A program made the translations under genes and the position numbers. Positions 17,544-27,709 of a DNA stretch of 64,000 bases are shown here, piece by piece. The stretch is from assembly GCF_029910215.1 (NCBI RefSeq), contig NZ_CP110396.1:1240001-1304000 (forward strand), given 5' to 3'. The DNA is from Paraburkholderia sp. D15. Lineage in GTDB: Bacteria; Pseudomonadota; Gammaproteobacteria; Burkholderiales; Burkholderiaceae. The notes under the pieces were generated by a model. That model searched no databases and was not told the origin of the DNA. It worked only from the letters and a program-made list of their open reading frames with translations. How positions within the stretch are numbered: position 1 is the stretch's first letter; every line of letters begins with the position of its first letter.

Positions 17544-18386
17544 ATGACGACGAAACGACACGCCAACGACGAACAGACCCAACTCTGGAACGGTTCTTCC
17601 GGCGACGCGTGGATCGCGTCGAAAGATGTGCTCGACCGCATGTTCCAGCCGTTCGAAACGCTGCTCGCCTCGAAGCTCGTGGACGGCGGCGCTCAGCATG
17701 TACTCGATGTCGGCTGCGGCACCGGCAGCACGACGCTCGCGTTGGCGCGCCGGCTCAATGCCGATGGTTATTGCCTCGGCGCGGACGTCTCCGCACCGAT
17801 GATCGCCGTCGCCGAAGCACGCGCACGACACGACAACTCCCGCGCGCGGTTTCTCTGCGCCGACGTGCAGACGCATCCGTTCGAGCCGCACCGCTTCGAC
17901 GTCGCCGTCTCGCGTTTCGGCGTGATGTTTTTCGACGATCCGGTCGTCGCGTTCGAGAACCTGCGCCGGGCCATGAAACCCGCCGGCGCATTGCACTGCA
18001 TCGCATGGCGCAGCGCGTCGGACAATCCATTCATGACCACGGCGGAACGCGCCGCCGCACCGCTGCTGCCGGATCTGCCCGCACGTCAGCCCGGCGCGCC
18101 GGGACAGTTCGCTTTCGCGGACCGGCAACGGGTGACGTCGATTCTGCAACAAAGCGGCTGGCACGGAATCGACATCCAGCCGCTCGATGTGGACTGCACG
18201 TTGCCGGAAAGCGAACTGGCCGCGTACCTCACGCGGCTCGGTCCCGTGGGGCGCGTGCTTCAGACAGTAGACGCGTCGAAGCGCGATGACATCGTCGCCA
18301 CCATTCAAGCGGCGTTCGCCCCGTACGTGCACGCAGACGAAGTCCGTTACCGCGCGGCCTGCTGGATGATCGACGCGCACGCCTGA
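17544..18386 (+). CDS. Class I SAM-dependent methyltransferase
   Basis: A 280-aa methyltransferase. Motif I is VLDVGCGTGSTTLAL, motif II region GADVSAPMIAVAEARA, and motif IV SRFGVMFFDDPVVAFENL. It looks like the UbiE/Methyltransf_11 group acting on small molecules; residues around 150-180 differ from RNA methylases. The N-terminus NDEQTQLWNG is common in small-molecule methylases. The MerR-type promoter suggests induction by a toxic or redox-active compound, which the enzyme may methylate. The substrate is unknown. Confidence 0.85.
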   Translation: MTTKRHANDEQTQLWNGSSGDAWIASKDVLDRMFQPFETLLASKLVDGGAQHVLDVGCGTGSTTLALARRLNADGYCLGADVSAPMIAVAEARARHDNSRARFLCADVQTHPFEPHRFDVAVSRFGVMFFDDPVVAFENLRRAMKPAGALHCIAWRSASDNPFMTTAERAAAPLLPDLPARQPGAPGQFAFADRQRVTSILQQSGWHGIDIQPLDVDCTLPESELAAYLTRLGPVGRVLQTVDASKRDDIVATIQAAFAPYVHADEVRYRAACWMIDAHA

Positions 18387-18399
18387 AGCGGCCTGCCGC

Positions 18400-19599
18400 T
18401 CACCGCCGGTTCGATCCCGACACCACATCGATCCACACGGCCAGCACCAGAATGCCGCCCTTCACGATCATCTGCCAGTAAGCGTCGACGTCGAGCATCG
18501 ACATGCCGTTGTCGAGACTCGCCATCACGAGCGCGCCGATCAGCGCGCCGTACACGGTGCCGGAGCCGCCGCGCATCGACGTGCCGCCGATAAAGCACGC
18601 GGCGATCGCATCGAGTTCGCCCATCGATCCCGCCGACGGCGAACCCGCCGCGAGGCGCGCGGTATTGACGATGCCGCCGAACGCGCACATCAGCCCCATC
18701 AACGCGAAGATCGCCAGCTTCACGCGATTGGTGTTCACGCCCGACAGCCGTGTCGCCTCCAGATTCGAACCGACCGCATAGATGCGTCGCCCGAATACGG
18801 TCTGCGTCGCGATCCACGTGAAGATGCCCAGCAGCGCGAGCAGCAACAGCACCGGCACCGGAATGCCGCCGTAACGGTCGAGCGTCGCGACGAAACCGGC
18901 GAGGATCACGCCGGCGCCGACGACCTTCGCGACGTCCTGCCACACCGGCACCACGCGCAATTGATAGCGTTCACGATTGCGCCGCTGCCGCAGCGTCAGA
19001 AACGCGAGCAGCACGAATAGCACCACGGCGAGCAAGTCACCCACGAGACGCGGCAAATACCCCTGGCCGAGAAACACGAAACCGTCCGACACCGGCGCGA
19101 TCGTCGAGCCGCCCGTGACGCCGAGCAGAATGCCGCGATACGCGAGCATGCCGCCCAGGCCGACGATGAACGACGGCACGCGCCGATACGTCGACCACCA
19201 GCCGTTGAACATGCCGACCGCCACGCCGAGCACCATGACGACGGGCACGGTCACGCCGATCGGCCAGTGGCGGTTCACGTCGAGTATTGCCGCCACGCCG
19301 CCGAGCAGACCGAGCAGCGAGCCGACCGACAGATCGATCTCGCCCGCGATGATCACGAACACCATCCCGCACGCGAGCATGCCGGTGATCGACATCTGCC
19401 GCAGCAGGTTCGACAGATTGCGCGGCGTGACGAACGCGCCGTGCGTGAGAAACGAAAAGAAAATCCAGATCGCGGCGACGGCGATCAGCAACGCGAGAAT
19501 CTTGTAGCGCGCAAACAGTTGCTGGATACGCTGCGTGCCGCCGAACGCGCCACGCAGCGCGGCGCCATCGGCGGGTTGGGAAGTGACATCGGGCGTCAT
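18400..19599 (-). CDS. xylH: Xylose ABC transporter permease
   Basis: A 399-aa permease of the monosaccharide (BPD_transp_2) family with about ten membrane helices. The loop [26 protein letters not shown] and the late motif [17 protein letters not shown] are typical of XylH/RbsC-type permeases. Its ATG overlaps the xylG stop by 4 bases. It completes the XylFGH importer encoded by the three adjacent minus-strand genes. Confidence 0.93.
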   Translation of the reverse strand: MTPDVTSQPADGAALRGAFGGTQRIQQLFARYKILALLIAVAAIWIFFSFLTHGAFVTPRNLSNLLRQMSITGMLACGMVFVIIAGEIDLSVGSLLGLLGGVAAILDVNRHWPIGVTVPVVMVLGVAVGMFNGWWSTYRRVPSFIVGLGGMLAYRGILLGVTGGSTIAPVSDGFVFLGQGYLPRLVGDLLAVVLFVLLAFLTLRQRRNRERYQLRVVPVWQDVAKVVGAGVILAGFVATLDRYGGIPVPVLLLLALLGIFTWIATQTVFGRRIYAVGSNLEATRLSGVNTNRVKLAIFALMGLMCAFGGIVNTARLAAGSPSAGSMGELDAIAACFIGGTSMRGGSGTVYGALIGALVMASLDNGMSMLDVDAYWQMIVKGGILVLAVWIDVVSGSNRR

Positions 19600-21155
19600 G
19601 CGGCACTCGCTGCGGTTGGGTTCGGGGATCGCTGCACAGGACGGATCGCGGCGCTGAGTATGTCTTCCTGGGTGAGGCCGTCGTTGACGAAGTCGCCTCT
19701 GAGCTCGCCTTCACCGATCACCAGCACGCGATCGCTGATGCCGAGCACCTCGGGCAATTCGGACGACACCATGACGATCGACATGCCGCGCTGTGCGAGC
19801 TGAAAGATCAGTTTGTAGATTTCGTATTTGGCGCCGACATCGACACCGCGCGTGGGTTCGTCGAGTATCAGCACAGCCGGATCGGTCAGCAGCATGCGCG
19901 TGAGTACCGCCTTCTGCTGATTGCCGCCCGACAGACTCGCGATGGACAGCATTGGATGCGCGGCGCGCACCGAGAGACGCTTCATCTCCGTATGGATCGT
20001 GTCGAGTTCGGCGGCCGAATCGATGCGGCCGCCGCGCGCGAAGCGCTGCAACACCGCGAGCGTGATGTTATGGCCGACGCTCAGTCCCGGCACGATGCCG
20101 TGACGTTTGCGATCCTCCGGCACCATGCCGATGCCCGCGCGAATCGCATCGACGGGAGCGCGAATCTTCAGCGGCTTGCCGTTCATCAGCACCGTCGCCT
20201 CGCTCACGCCCGCATAAGCACCGAACACCGCCTCCATCAACTCCGTGCGGCCGGCGCCCACCAGCCCCGCCACACCGAGAATTTCGCCGCGACGCAACGT
20301 GAACGACACGTCGTTCACGCGTTTGCGGCGCGGATTCGTCACGTCGAAACAGGTCACGTGACGCGCTTCGAAAATGACGTCGCCGATCGGATGCGGCTCG
20401 CGCGGAAACAGATTCTTGATCTCGCGGCCCACCATCAGCGCAATGATGCGGTCGGTGGTCAGCGCGTGCATCGGCTCGGTCGCGACGTGACGGCCGTCGC
20501 GAATCACGCTGATCGTGTCGCATACGGCGGCCACCTCGTCGAGCTTGTGCGAGATGTACACGCACGCCACGCCACGACGTTTCAGATCGCGCACGATGTC
20601 GAGCAGAATACGAATCTCGGATGCGGTCAGCGACGACGACGGTTCGTCGAGAATCAGCAGCTTCGCGCGCTTGTTCAACGCCTTCGCGATCTCGATCAAC
20701 TGCTGGTGGCCGCCGCCGTAGTTCATCACCGGTTGCGCGGCGTTGATGCCGCTGATGCCGAGTTCGCGCAGCAGTTCGTCGGCGCGCTGATACATGGCCG
20801 CGTAATTCATGCGGCCGCCCGGCAAGGTGATTTCGTTGCCGAGAAAGATGTTCTCCGCCACCGACAACTGCGGCACCAGCATCAGTTCCTGGTGAATGAT
20901 GATGATGCCGGCGCGCTCGGTGTCGCGCACGCTGGCGGCCTTCAGCGGCTGGCCTTCCCACGTGATCTCGCCGTCCCACGTGCCGTACGGATAGACGCCG
21001 GACAGTACTTTCATCAACGTCGATTTGCCCGCGCCGTTCTCGCCGCACAGCCCGACGCACTCGCCCGGCGCGACCGTCAGGTCGATGCCGTCGAGCGCCT
21101 TCACACCGGAGAACGCCTTGACGATGCCCCGCATCGTCAGTAACGGTTGAGTCAT
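19596..21155 (-). CDS. xylG: Xylose ABC transporter ATP-binding protein
   Basis: A 519-aa double ATPase typical of monosaccharide importers. The first cassette has Walker [10 protein letters not shown], signature [13 protein letters not shown] and Walker [13 protein letters not shown]; the second has GLVGAGRTE as a modified Walker A, signature [11 protein letters not shown] and Walker [13 protein letters not shown]. The asymmetric second P-loop is normal for this family. It lies between xylF and xylH and energises D-xylose uptake. Confidence 0.93.
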   Translation of the reverse strand: MTQPLLTMRGIVKAFSGVKALDGIDLTVAPGECVGLCGENGAGKSTLMKVLSGVYPYGTWDGEITWEGQPLKAASVRDTERAGIIIIHQELMLVPQLSVAENIFLGNEITLPGGRMNYAAMYQRADELLRELGISGINAAQPVMNYGGGHQQLIEIAKALNKRAKLLILDEPSSSLTASEIRILLDIVRDLKRRGVACVYISHKLDEVAAVCDTISVIRDGRHVATEPMHALTTDRIIALMVGREIKNLFPREPHPIGDVIFEARHVTCFDVTNPRRKRVNDVSFTLRRGEILGVAGLVGAGRTELMEAVFGAYAGVSEATVLMNGKPLKIRAPVDAIRAGIGMVPEDRKRHGIVPGLSVGHNITLAVLQRFARGGRIDSAAELDTIHTEMKRLSVRAAHPMLSIASLSGGNQQKAVLTRMLLTDPAVLILDEPTRGVDVGAKYEIYKLIFQLAQRGMSIVMVSSELPEVLGISDRVLVIGEGELRGDFVNDGLTQEDILSAAIRPVQRSPNPTAASAA

Positions 21156-21234
21156 TCGCTATGCCTCGCTGCAAGGCGTGCGGCGGCCTCGACACGCTGA
21201 ACGCGTGCCGGGGTCCGCCGCGCGCACGTTACGC

Positions 21235-22263
21235 TCATTGGCTCGCGAGCTGGGCCTGGGTATAGAAGCCGTCCTTGACGACGACGTCGACATTGCTTTT
21301 GGTAAGCAACGTGGGTTGCAGGAGTACCGTGTCGACCTTCTTCCTGCCGTTGTCGTATTGCGCGTTATAGGCGGGCTTCTCGCCCTTGGCAAGCGCCACG
21401 GAGAGTTTCGCCGCTTCGCTGGCGATCAGTTTCAGCGGCTTGTACACCGTCATGGTCTGGGTGCCGGCAATCACGCGTTTCACGGCCGCCAGATCGGCGT
21501 CCTGCCCGGACACCGGCACCTTGCCCGCCATGTGCTGCGCGGCGAGCGCCTGGATCGCGCCGCCGGCCGTGCCGTCGTTCGATGCGACGATCGCGTCGAT
21601 CTTGTTGTTGTTCGCGGTCAGCGCATCCTCGACGATCCGCAGCGCGGTGGAGGCGCTCCACTCCGGCACCCACTGCTGGCCGACGATCTTGATGTCGCCC
21701 TTGTCCATGGCCGGCTTCAGCACCTTGAGCTGGCCTTCGCGCAGCATCTTCGCGTTGTTGTCGGTCGGCGCGCCGCCGAGCAGGAAGTAATTGCCCTTGG
21801 GCTGCGCGTTATAGACGCCCTGGGCCTGCAGCTCGCCGACCTTTTCATTGTCGAAGGAGATGTAGGCGTCCACGTCGGCATCGAGAATCAGGCGGTCATA
21901 CGAGACGACCTTGATGCCGGCCTTCTTCGCTTCGGCGACCACATTGCCGAGCGTTTTCGAATTGAACGGCACGATCACGATCACGTCCACGCCGCGCGAA
22001 ATCAGATTCTCGATCTGCGAGATCTGCCGCTCCTCGCTCGCATCCGCCGATTGCACGGACACTTTCGCGCCGAGCTTCTCGGCGGCTGCGACGAAATAAT
22101 CGCGATCGCGCGACCAGCGTTCGACGCGCAGGTCGTCGATACAGAAGCCGATTTCAGGGTGATCCTTGCTGGCATGCGCGAGCGGCGCCGCCAGCGACAG
22201 ACTGGCGAGCACCGCTCCACAAACGAACGAACTCAATACGGTACGACGCGTTGCGAATTTCAT
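21235..22263 (-). CDS. xylF: D-xylose-binding periplasmic protein
   Basis: A 342-aa periplasmic sugar-binding protein with a signal peptide (MKFATRRTVLSSFVCGAV, cleaved after AHA near residue 30). Family features include IGFCIDDLRVERWSRDRDYF, the NDGTAGGAIQALAAQ loop and SGQDADLAAVKRVIAG, which match XylF rather than RbsB. The ATG at 22263 follows an AGGAG-type ribosome site. It delivers D-xylose to XylGH. Confidence 0.93.
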   Translation of the reverse strand: MKFATRRTVLSSFVCGAVLASLSLAAPLAHASKDHPEIGFCIDDLRVERWSRDRDYFVAAAEKLGAKVSVQSADASEERQISQIENLISRGVDVIVIVPFNSKTLGNVVAEAKKAGIKVVSYDRLILDADVDAYISFDNEKVGELQAQGVYNAQPKGNYFLLGGAPTDNNAKMLREGQLKVLKPAMDKGDIKIVGQQWVPEWSASTALRIVEDALTANNNKIDAIVASNDGTAGGAIQALAAQHMAGKVPVSGQDADLAAVKRVIAGTQTMTVYKPLKLIASEAAKLSVALAKGEKPAYNAQYDNGRKKVDTVLLQPTLLTKSNVDVVVKDGFYTQAQLASQ

Positions 22264-22355
22264 GTCTCTCTCCTTCTTCTGATAGCCGGAATACCGGATT
22301 GGACGATCCGCGCTGCGAGCCGCGAGACCGGACAAGCGATTTAGCCAAAGCTTTC

Positions 22356-22367
22356 TGTTTCGCACGG
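22356..22367 (-). promoter_or_regulatory. Candidate XylR operator upstream of xylFGH
   Basis: On the minus strand this reads CCGTGCGAAACA. The identical 12-mer, in the same orientation, occurs upstream of xylA at 23939-23950. The GAAA half agrees with the E. coli XylR half-site style. Function is inferred from position and repetition. Confidence 0.5.
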
Positions 22368-22471
22368 TCGACGTGGCCGTGCGATTTTTTTATCGTGATG
22401 CGTTTTCTACTGCGCTTTCCACCGCGCTTTTTATTGCCGCTTCCTCGGACGCCTTTGCTTCAGCGTGCTTC

Positions 22472-23794
22472 TCAACGCCCGCTGTAAATTGCCTGATTCA
22501 CGATGCCTTCCATCAACTCCTGACGGCCGCTCGCATGTTGCGGATTCAATTGCCGCGCCAGCGCATCGGCCGCCAGCGACGACAGCGAAAAATCGCCCGA
22601 CAGGATCTTGCGGCCAAAGTCCGCTTCCCAGCCCGCGTAACGCTCGCGCTTGAAGCGATCGAGCCGATCGTTTTCGATCAGCGCCGCCGCCCGCTCGACG
22701 GCGATCGCGAGGTTGTCGATCGCGCCGATGTGGCCGTAGAACAGATCTTCCGGATCGACGCTTTGCCGCCGCACTTTCGAATCGAAGTTCATGCCACCGG
22801 TGGAGAAACCGCCGTGCTTCAGAATTTCATAGAAAGCCAGCGTCAATTCCTCGACGCTGTTCGGAAACTGATCGGTATCCCAGCCGTTCTGCGGATCGCC
22901 GCGATTCGCATCGACACTGCCGAAAATACCGAGCGCGTACGCGGTGGCGATCTCGTGATGAAACGAGTGACCCGCGAGCGTCGCGTGATTGGCCTCGATA
23001 TTCACGCGGATCTCCTTGTCGAGTCCGTATTGCAGGAGGAAGCCGTGAACGGTCGCGACATCGTAGTCGTATTGATGCTTGGTCGGCTCCTGCGGTTTCG
23101 GCTCGATCAGCAACGCGCCTTTGAAACCGATCTGATGCGCGTGGTCGACCACCATGTGCAGAAAGCGCGCGAGCTGTTCGCGCTCGCGCGCGAGATCCGT
23201 ATTGAGCAAGGTGTCGTAGCCTTCGCGGCCGCCCCACAGCACATAGTTTTCGCCGCCGAGCCGATACGTGGCGTCGAGCGCATGACGAACCTGGGTCGCG
23301 GCGAACGCGAAGACTTCCGGATCGGGACTGGTCGCGGCACCCGCCGCGTAACGCGGATGCGAGAACAGATTCGCCGTGCCCCACAGCAAGCGGATGCCGG
23401 TGTCCTGCTGTTTGCGCGCCAGCACGTCGACCATGCGCGAGAAGTTCTCGCTGTATTCGCTAATGCTCGTGCCTTCGGGCGCCACGTCGGTATCGTGAAA
23501 CGTGTAATACGGCGTGCCGAGCTTCGAGAAGAACTCGAACGCGGCGTCGGCTTTTTGCCGTGCGCGTTCGAGCGCGTCGCCGGCCTGCTGCCAGGGTCGC
23601 TGGAAGGTTCCTTGCCCGAAGATGTCGGTGCCGGGCCACACGAACGTGTGCCAGTAACACACGGCGATGCGCAGATGTTCTTCGAGCGTCTTGCCGAGTA
23701 CCTTTTTGTTCCTGTCGTAATGGCGATACGCAAGCGGATTGTCCGATTGCGGGCCTTCGTAACGGATCTCGGGAATGTGTTCGAAGTAGGACAT
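22472..23794 (-). CDS. xylA: Xylose isomerase
   Basis: A 440-aa xylose isomerase, the same length as the E. coli enzyme, converting D-xylose to D-xylulose. Signature motifs are present: [16 protein letters not shown] and [17 protein letters not shown], which contain the metal-binding Glu and the conserved Lys, and the catalytic His region FCFHDxD reads as [11 protein letters not shown]. It is transcribed toward xylFGH with 208 bases between them and is divergent from xylR. No xylulokinase is present in the window. Start chosen at [14 protein letters not shown]. Confidence 0.95.
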   Translation of the reverse strand: MSYFEHIPEIRYEGPQSDNPLAYRHYDRNKKVLGKTLEEHLRIAVCYWHTFVWPGTDIFGQGTFQRPWQQAGDALERARQKADAAFEFFSKLGTPYYTFHDTDVAPEGTSISEYSENFSRMVDVLARKQQDTGIRLLWGTANLFSHPRYAAGAATSPDPEVFAFAATQVRHALDATYRLGGENYVLWGGREGYDTLLNTDLAREREQLARFLHMVVDHAHQIGFKGALLIEPKPQEPTKHQYDYDVATVHGFLLQYGLDKEIRVNIEANHATLAGHSFHHEIATAYALGIFGSVDANRGDPQNGWDTDQFPNSVEELTLAFYEILKHGGFSTGGMNFDSKVRRQSVDPEDLFYGHIGAIDNLAIAVERAAALIENDRLDRFKRERYAGWEADFGRKILSGDFSLSSLAADALARQLNPQHASGRQELMEGIVNQAIYSGR

Positions 23795-23938
23795 CGGCGT
23801 CTCCAGTTTATGGTGCACTGCAACCCGCACGGCATCGCCGCGGCGGTCGACAAGGTGACGCCATGCTGACGCTTGCGAACTGCATCGGCAATTGCGAAAT
23901 TGCGCAGCGTGCTTGATGTTTCTTACCGCCCGCATTTT

Positions 23939-23950
23939 TGTTTCGCACGG
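23939..23950 (-). promoter_or_regulatory. Candidate XylR operator upstream of xylA
   Basis: Minus strand CCGTGCGAAACA, identical to the copy before xylF. It lies 145 bases before the xylA start and 87 before xylR, so it could serve both. Nearby, TTGCGAA is repeated at about 23874 and 23893, a second possible XylR element. Confidence 0.5.
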
Positions 23951-24036
23951 CCACACGATTCGCGGCCTAGAATAACCAGACGCTTAAAAAACGAGGCGGT
24001 ATAAACCCGCATTCAACAGGAGACGAAGGCGCGCAG

Positions 24037-25284
24037 GTGATCCGGAATCCGCGCGCCATTCATGCCATGACCCGTCCGCAAACACCCCAGACGACCCATC
24101 GGATCGCGCTGCTGTTCAACGCGAACAAGGTCTACGACCGCGAGATCATCACCGGCATCGGCAATTACCTGCTGTCCACGCGCGTGGCGTGGGATCTGTT
24201 TCTCGAAGAGGATTTTCGCTGCCGGCTGACCGGCATCGAGCGGTTCGACGGTGACGGCATCATCGCGGATTTCGACGACCCCGCAGTGGGCGAAGCGCTG
24301 CGGGATTGTCCGTTGCCGGTGGTCGCGGTGGGGTCGTCGTTCGAAGATCCCGCGCACTATCCTCCGGACTTACCCTATATCGCCACCGATAACGGCAAGC
24401 TCGTTTCGCTGGCTTATACGCATCTGATCGGCGCGGGTCTCGAACACTTTGCGTTGTACAGCCTGCCGCAAGCGCAGGAGAACCGCTGGGCGCAACAACG
24501 CGAACTGGCATTCGCGCATTTGCGCGAGGCGGACGGACGGGACGCCGGGCAGATCGACAGCGAGATCTATCGCGGGTTGTCCACCAGCGCGCCATCGTGG
24601 AACCAGGCAACCGAACAACTCACCGCGTGGTTGCGGCAATTGCCCAAGCCCGTCGGCATCATCGCCGTGACCGACGCGCGTGCGCGGCATCTGCTGCAGG
24701 CCTGCTTGATCGCGGGTATTCCGGTGCCTGAGGAAGTGGCGATCATCGGCATCGACAACGATCCACTCACGCGAACGCTGACGCGCATTCCGCTCTCGTC
24801 GGTGATTCAAGGTACCGAGGAAATGGGCCGTACCGCTGCCCACTTATTGCATCAGATGCTGCACGGCGCGCGCTTTCCCGGCCGGCGCATTCTCGTGCCG
24901 CCGGTCGGCATCAACGTGCTCGAATCGACCAAACATCAGCCGCTCGCGAGTCCGTATGTGATGCGCGCGCGGCACTTCATCCGGCAATACGCGTGTCAGG
25001 GCATTCGCACCGAACAGGTGGCCGACTATGTGGGCGTATCGCGTTCGTCGCTCGAAGAGTACTTCCGGCGCGAGCGGCAGTGTACGGTGCACCAGGAAAT
25101 CCTGCGCCACAAACTCGATGTGGCGAAAGCACTCCTCGCCAAACGCGACGCGTCCAGCGCGGAGGTCGCGATCCGTTGCGGCTTCACATCGTTGCAATAC
25201 ATGTACGCGGTATTTCGACGCGAACTCGGCTGCACGCCGCGCGAGTATCAGGAGCGCGCGAACGCCACGTCGACGCCGGGTTAA
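24037..25284 (+). CDS. xylR: XylR, AraC-family activator of xylose genes
   Basis: A 415-aa protein with the two-domain XylR design: an N-terminal LacI/periplasmic-binding-like sensor (IALLFNANKVYDREIITGIGNYL, FLEEDFRC) and a C-terminal AraC HTH (residues about 310-410; EQVADYVGVSRSSLEEYFRRE and SAEVAIRCGFTSLQYMYAVFRR). E. coli XylR starts just before the same ALLFNANK motif. I chose GTG 24037 for its GAAGG ribosome site 7 bases upstream; ATG 24067 is an alternative that shortens the protein by 10 residues. It should bind xylose and activate xylA and xylFGH. Confidence 0.92.
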   Translation: MIRNPRAIHAMTRPQTPQTTHRIALLFNANKVYDREIITGIGNYLLSTRVAWDLFLEEDFRCRLTGIERFDGDGIIADFDDPAVGEALRDCPLPVVAVGSSFEDPAHYPPDLPYIATDNGKLVSLAYTHLIGAGLEHFALYSLPQAQENRWAQQRELAFAHLREADGRDAGQIDSEIYRGLSTSAPSWNQATEQLTAWLRQLPKPVGIIAVTDARARHLLQACLIAGIPVPEEVAIIGIDNDPLTRTLTRIPLSSVIQGTEEMGRTAAHLLHQMLHGARFPGRRILVPPVGINVLESTKHQPLASPYVMRARHFIRQYACQGIRTEQVADYVGVSRSSLEEYFRRERQCTVHQEILRHKLDVAKALLAKRDASSAEVAIRCGFTSLQYMYAVFRRELGCTPREYQERANATSTPG

Positions 25285-25319
25285 AACACGCTTCCATTTT
25301 TTGTTTTTTTAATGACGAC

Positions 25320-26393
25320 ATGATCAGCATCGCACAACTTTCCTCCGAGCCATGGGGCGTGCTGCCCGGCGGCGACCCCGTGCGGCTGTTCACACTGCGC
25401 AACGCGCATGGAATGAAAGTCGCGATCAGTGACCTCGGCGCGACGCTGGTCTCGTGGCACGCGCCGGATCGCGCGGGGCGTCTCGGCGACATTCTGCTGG
25501 GTCACGACACGCCCGCCGACTACGCGGCGTCCACTACCTACATGGGCGGCTTGATCGGTCGCTGGGCCAACCGGATCGCCGGTGCGCGCTTCACGCTCGA
25601 CGGCATCGAGTACATGCTGGATCGCAACGAAGGGGCGAATCTCCTGCATGGCGGCACGACGGGTTTTCATCGCGCGCTCTGGGAGGTCGGCGAAGACAAC
25701 GGCGCGTTGCTCATGCGCCTGGAGTCGCCCGAAGGCGATGCGGGTTTTCCGGGCAACATCACCGTGCAGGTGCGCTACACGCTCGACGACGACGGTATCC
25801 TGACGATTGCCTACGAAGCCGTCACCGATGCGGCGACGCCGTTGAACCTGACGAGTCATCCGTACTTCAATCTTACCGGACGGCCTGGCACGGACATTCG
25901 CGGCCACGTGCTGTCGATCGACGCCGACCGTTTCTTCGAAGTCGACGCGGCCATGATCCCCTCCCGGCTCGCGGATGTGGCGGGCAATGCATTCGACTTC
26001 CGCCAGAGCGCGCCGATCGGCGCCAGGCTCGACTGGCCGCATGAACAACTGGCGCGCGCGCGGGGCTTCGATCATTGTTACGTGCTACATGACACGGCGG
26101 ACAGCAACGCGTCATCTGTACGCCCGGTGGCTTGCGCATACGATCCGGGCAGTGGACGCGAGCTCACCGTGTCCACCGATCAGCGCGGCCTGCAGTTCTA
26201 TACCGGCAACTGGTTGACCGGCGACACAGCGCGCGGCGGTGCCGTCTATCAGGCGCACGCAGGGCTGTGCCTTGAGGCGGGCGGCTTTCCGAACCAGGTC
26301 AACATGGCGGAGCAGGAAGCCGTGATCGTGCGGGCGGGCGATACGTATCGCCAGATCACCGCCTACAAGGTGGGCGTGCGCGAGGGCGTGTGA
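25320..26393 (+). CDS. galM: Aldose 1-epimerase (mutarotase)
   Basis: A 357-aa enzyme that interconverts alpha and beta anomers of aldoses, here probably xylose. Catalytic residues are visible: NRIAGARF, the His in LLHGG, the His in LTSHPYFNL and the Glu near the C-terminus in AGLCLEAGGFPNQVN. It lies 35 bases after xylR, consistent with co-transcription. There is no good ribosome site before the ATG, which is preceded by a T-rich stretch. Confidence 0.9.
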   Translation: MISIAQLSSEPWGVLPGGDPVRLFTLRNAHGMKVAISDLGATLVSWHAPDRAGRLGDILLGHDTPADYAASTTYMGGLIGRWANRIAGARFTLDGIEYMLDRNEGANLLHGGTTGFHRALWEVGEDNGALLMRLESPEGDAGFPGNITVQVRYTLDDDGILTIAYEAVTDAATPLNLTSHPYFNLTGRPGTDIRGHVLSIDADRFFEVDAAMIPSRLADVAGNAFDFRQSAPIGARLDWPHEQLARARGFDHCYVLHDTADSNASSVRPVACAYDPGSGRELTVSTDQRGLQFYTGNWLTGDTARGGAVYQAHAGLCLEAGGFPNQVNMAEQEAVIVRAGDTYRQITAYKVGVREGV

Positions 26394-26585
26394 GCGCGCA
26401 TGAGTGCATTTTTCACGATTCCACCGACCTTACGGCACGCCTTACATCCCGCCGACTTACCGTTTGCTGCAATACTGAATTAACCTCCCGGCCGTTTTCG
26501 CCGGTTCTCCGGCTTTCTAGACTTCCGTGAATGGTGCCAAGGATTGCCGTGGCGCCGGATTAAAAAATTCACGGAGGGATCCATC

Positions 26586-26897
26586 ATGAAGTCGCTCGTC
26601 AACACCATCGCATTGGCGGTTGCATTCGCCGCACCTGTCGCCGCATTCGCGCAGGCCGACCAACAACCGCTTACGCGCGCGGAAGTCAAAGCGCAGTTGA
26701 AACAACTCGAGGCTGTCGGCTATAACCCCGCGGTTGCAACCGACGCTACCTATCCGGCCGATATTCAAGCCGCCGAAGCACGCGTCGCCGCGCAGAACGC
26801 GACGGGTTACGGCAGTCCTTCGGGCGGCACCTCGCAAACGGGCACCAATGCACCGATGGCGAATCCGACCATGCCCGCGCCGTCGAACAGCCAGTGA
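26586..26897 (+). CDS. DUF4148 exported protein
   Basis: A 103-aa protein with a signal peptide (MKSLVNTIALAVAFAAPVAA, cut after AFA). The mature start LTRAEVKAQLKQLEAVGYNP is the DUF4148 motif that is common, and often multi-copy, in Burkholderiales. The tail is rich in Gly, Ser, Thr and Pro. The function of the family is unknown. A strong ribosome site (GGAGG) lies about 9 bases before the ATG. Confidence 0.9.
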   Translation: MKSLVNTIALAVAFAAPVAAFAQADQQPLTRAEVKAQLKQLEAVGYNPAVATDATYPADIQAAEARVAAQNATGYGSPSGGTSQTGTNAPMANPTMPAPSNSQ

Positions 26898-26931
26898 TAC
26901 CGGTAGCACGACCGGTAGTTTGAAATCATTC

Positions 26932-26966
26932 GATGCGAGCGCAGTCATGCGCTCGCATTCGTTTTT
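26932..26966 (+). terminator. Rho-independent terminator after the DUF4148 gene
   Basis: A 10-bp perfect stem, ATGCGAGCGC with GCGCTCGCAT, closes a 6-base loop (26943-26948) and is followed by TCGTTTTT. Confidence 0.85.
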
Positions 26967-27696
26967 GTGCACCGCATCTTCATCGCTCGCGCAATGCGAA
27001 TGCATCACGTGATTGCATACGACAACGTCCGATTCCGCGCGACCATGACAGCACGGTGTCAGAAATGTCTTTGACGAAAATAATGACTCGGCTATCCTAG
27101 CGCGGCAGTTCAGTGATTCTCGCCGCGTGGTTGTCGTTGATATGGCGAGGATATCTACTCAACGTCGCTTCGGGTTCAATCGTGAAAGTCCGTGGTCCAT
27201 TGGTGAGATACCAGCGCGGTCGGGAAAGAACGATCCTGTTCGGCTGTCCGATCGCTCATCAGGGGAGCAACTGCGCTTCGCCATCCCGCTCCCTGTCTAT
27301 CGATACGGTACTGTCGCGCCGCTCCGTGCGCCGGCATAACGTCATCGCCGCTCCCTCCGCCATTCCCGTCCGTACCGACGAAATCGCGTCGCTTCTGCCT
27401 TAGCGCCTTCCTGTTTCGCGCCCTGCATTGCAGGCGTTACGCCGCTTGATTCCGGCGGTGCGTTTGCAATGCGTTGGCCTGTTCGCGTCCATGCAAGTTC
27501 GCTTGCCGGCACGAAACGGCTGAAAGGGTTCGCCTGTTCAACTGCGCTTTAACTCTGCTGTGCGCTTCGCGCCGCGGCAGGCGGCGTCACGCCTCTTCTC
27601 ACCGCTCGCATGCATTGCGACGGCGTGGGACGAGTGGACCGTCACGACCGTCCCGCATGCACGCGTCGGCGCAGCGAAACGTGAAGATCGATAACC
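26967..27696. other. Long intergenic region before the PotF-like gene
   Basis: About 730 bases without a convincing gene. Short frames in it (for example 27113-27403) have no recognisable domain and poor start signals. The stretch 27080-27200 is less GC-rich and may hold a promoter. I see no RNA gene or repeat. Confidence 0.5.
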
Positions 27697-27709
27697 AGGA
27701 GATTGCAGA

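Noticed and set aside
22360..22395. Hairpin TCGCACGG/CCGTGCGA followed by T residues between xylF and xylA
   Set aside because: The T-run is on the plus strand, where no gene ends. It contains the candidate XylR site, so I do not call it a terminator for the minus-strand xyl genes.
26517..27008. 163-aa minus-strand frame overlapping the DUF4148 gene
   Set aside because: It overlaps a clear exported protein and a strong terminator on the other strand.
27113..27403. 96-aa plus-strand frame in the gap before the PotF-like gene
   Set aside because: No domain, poor start signals and no conserved feature visible.
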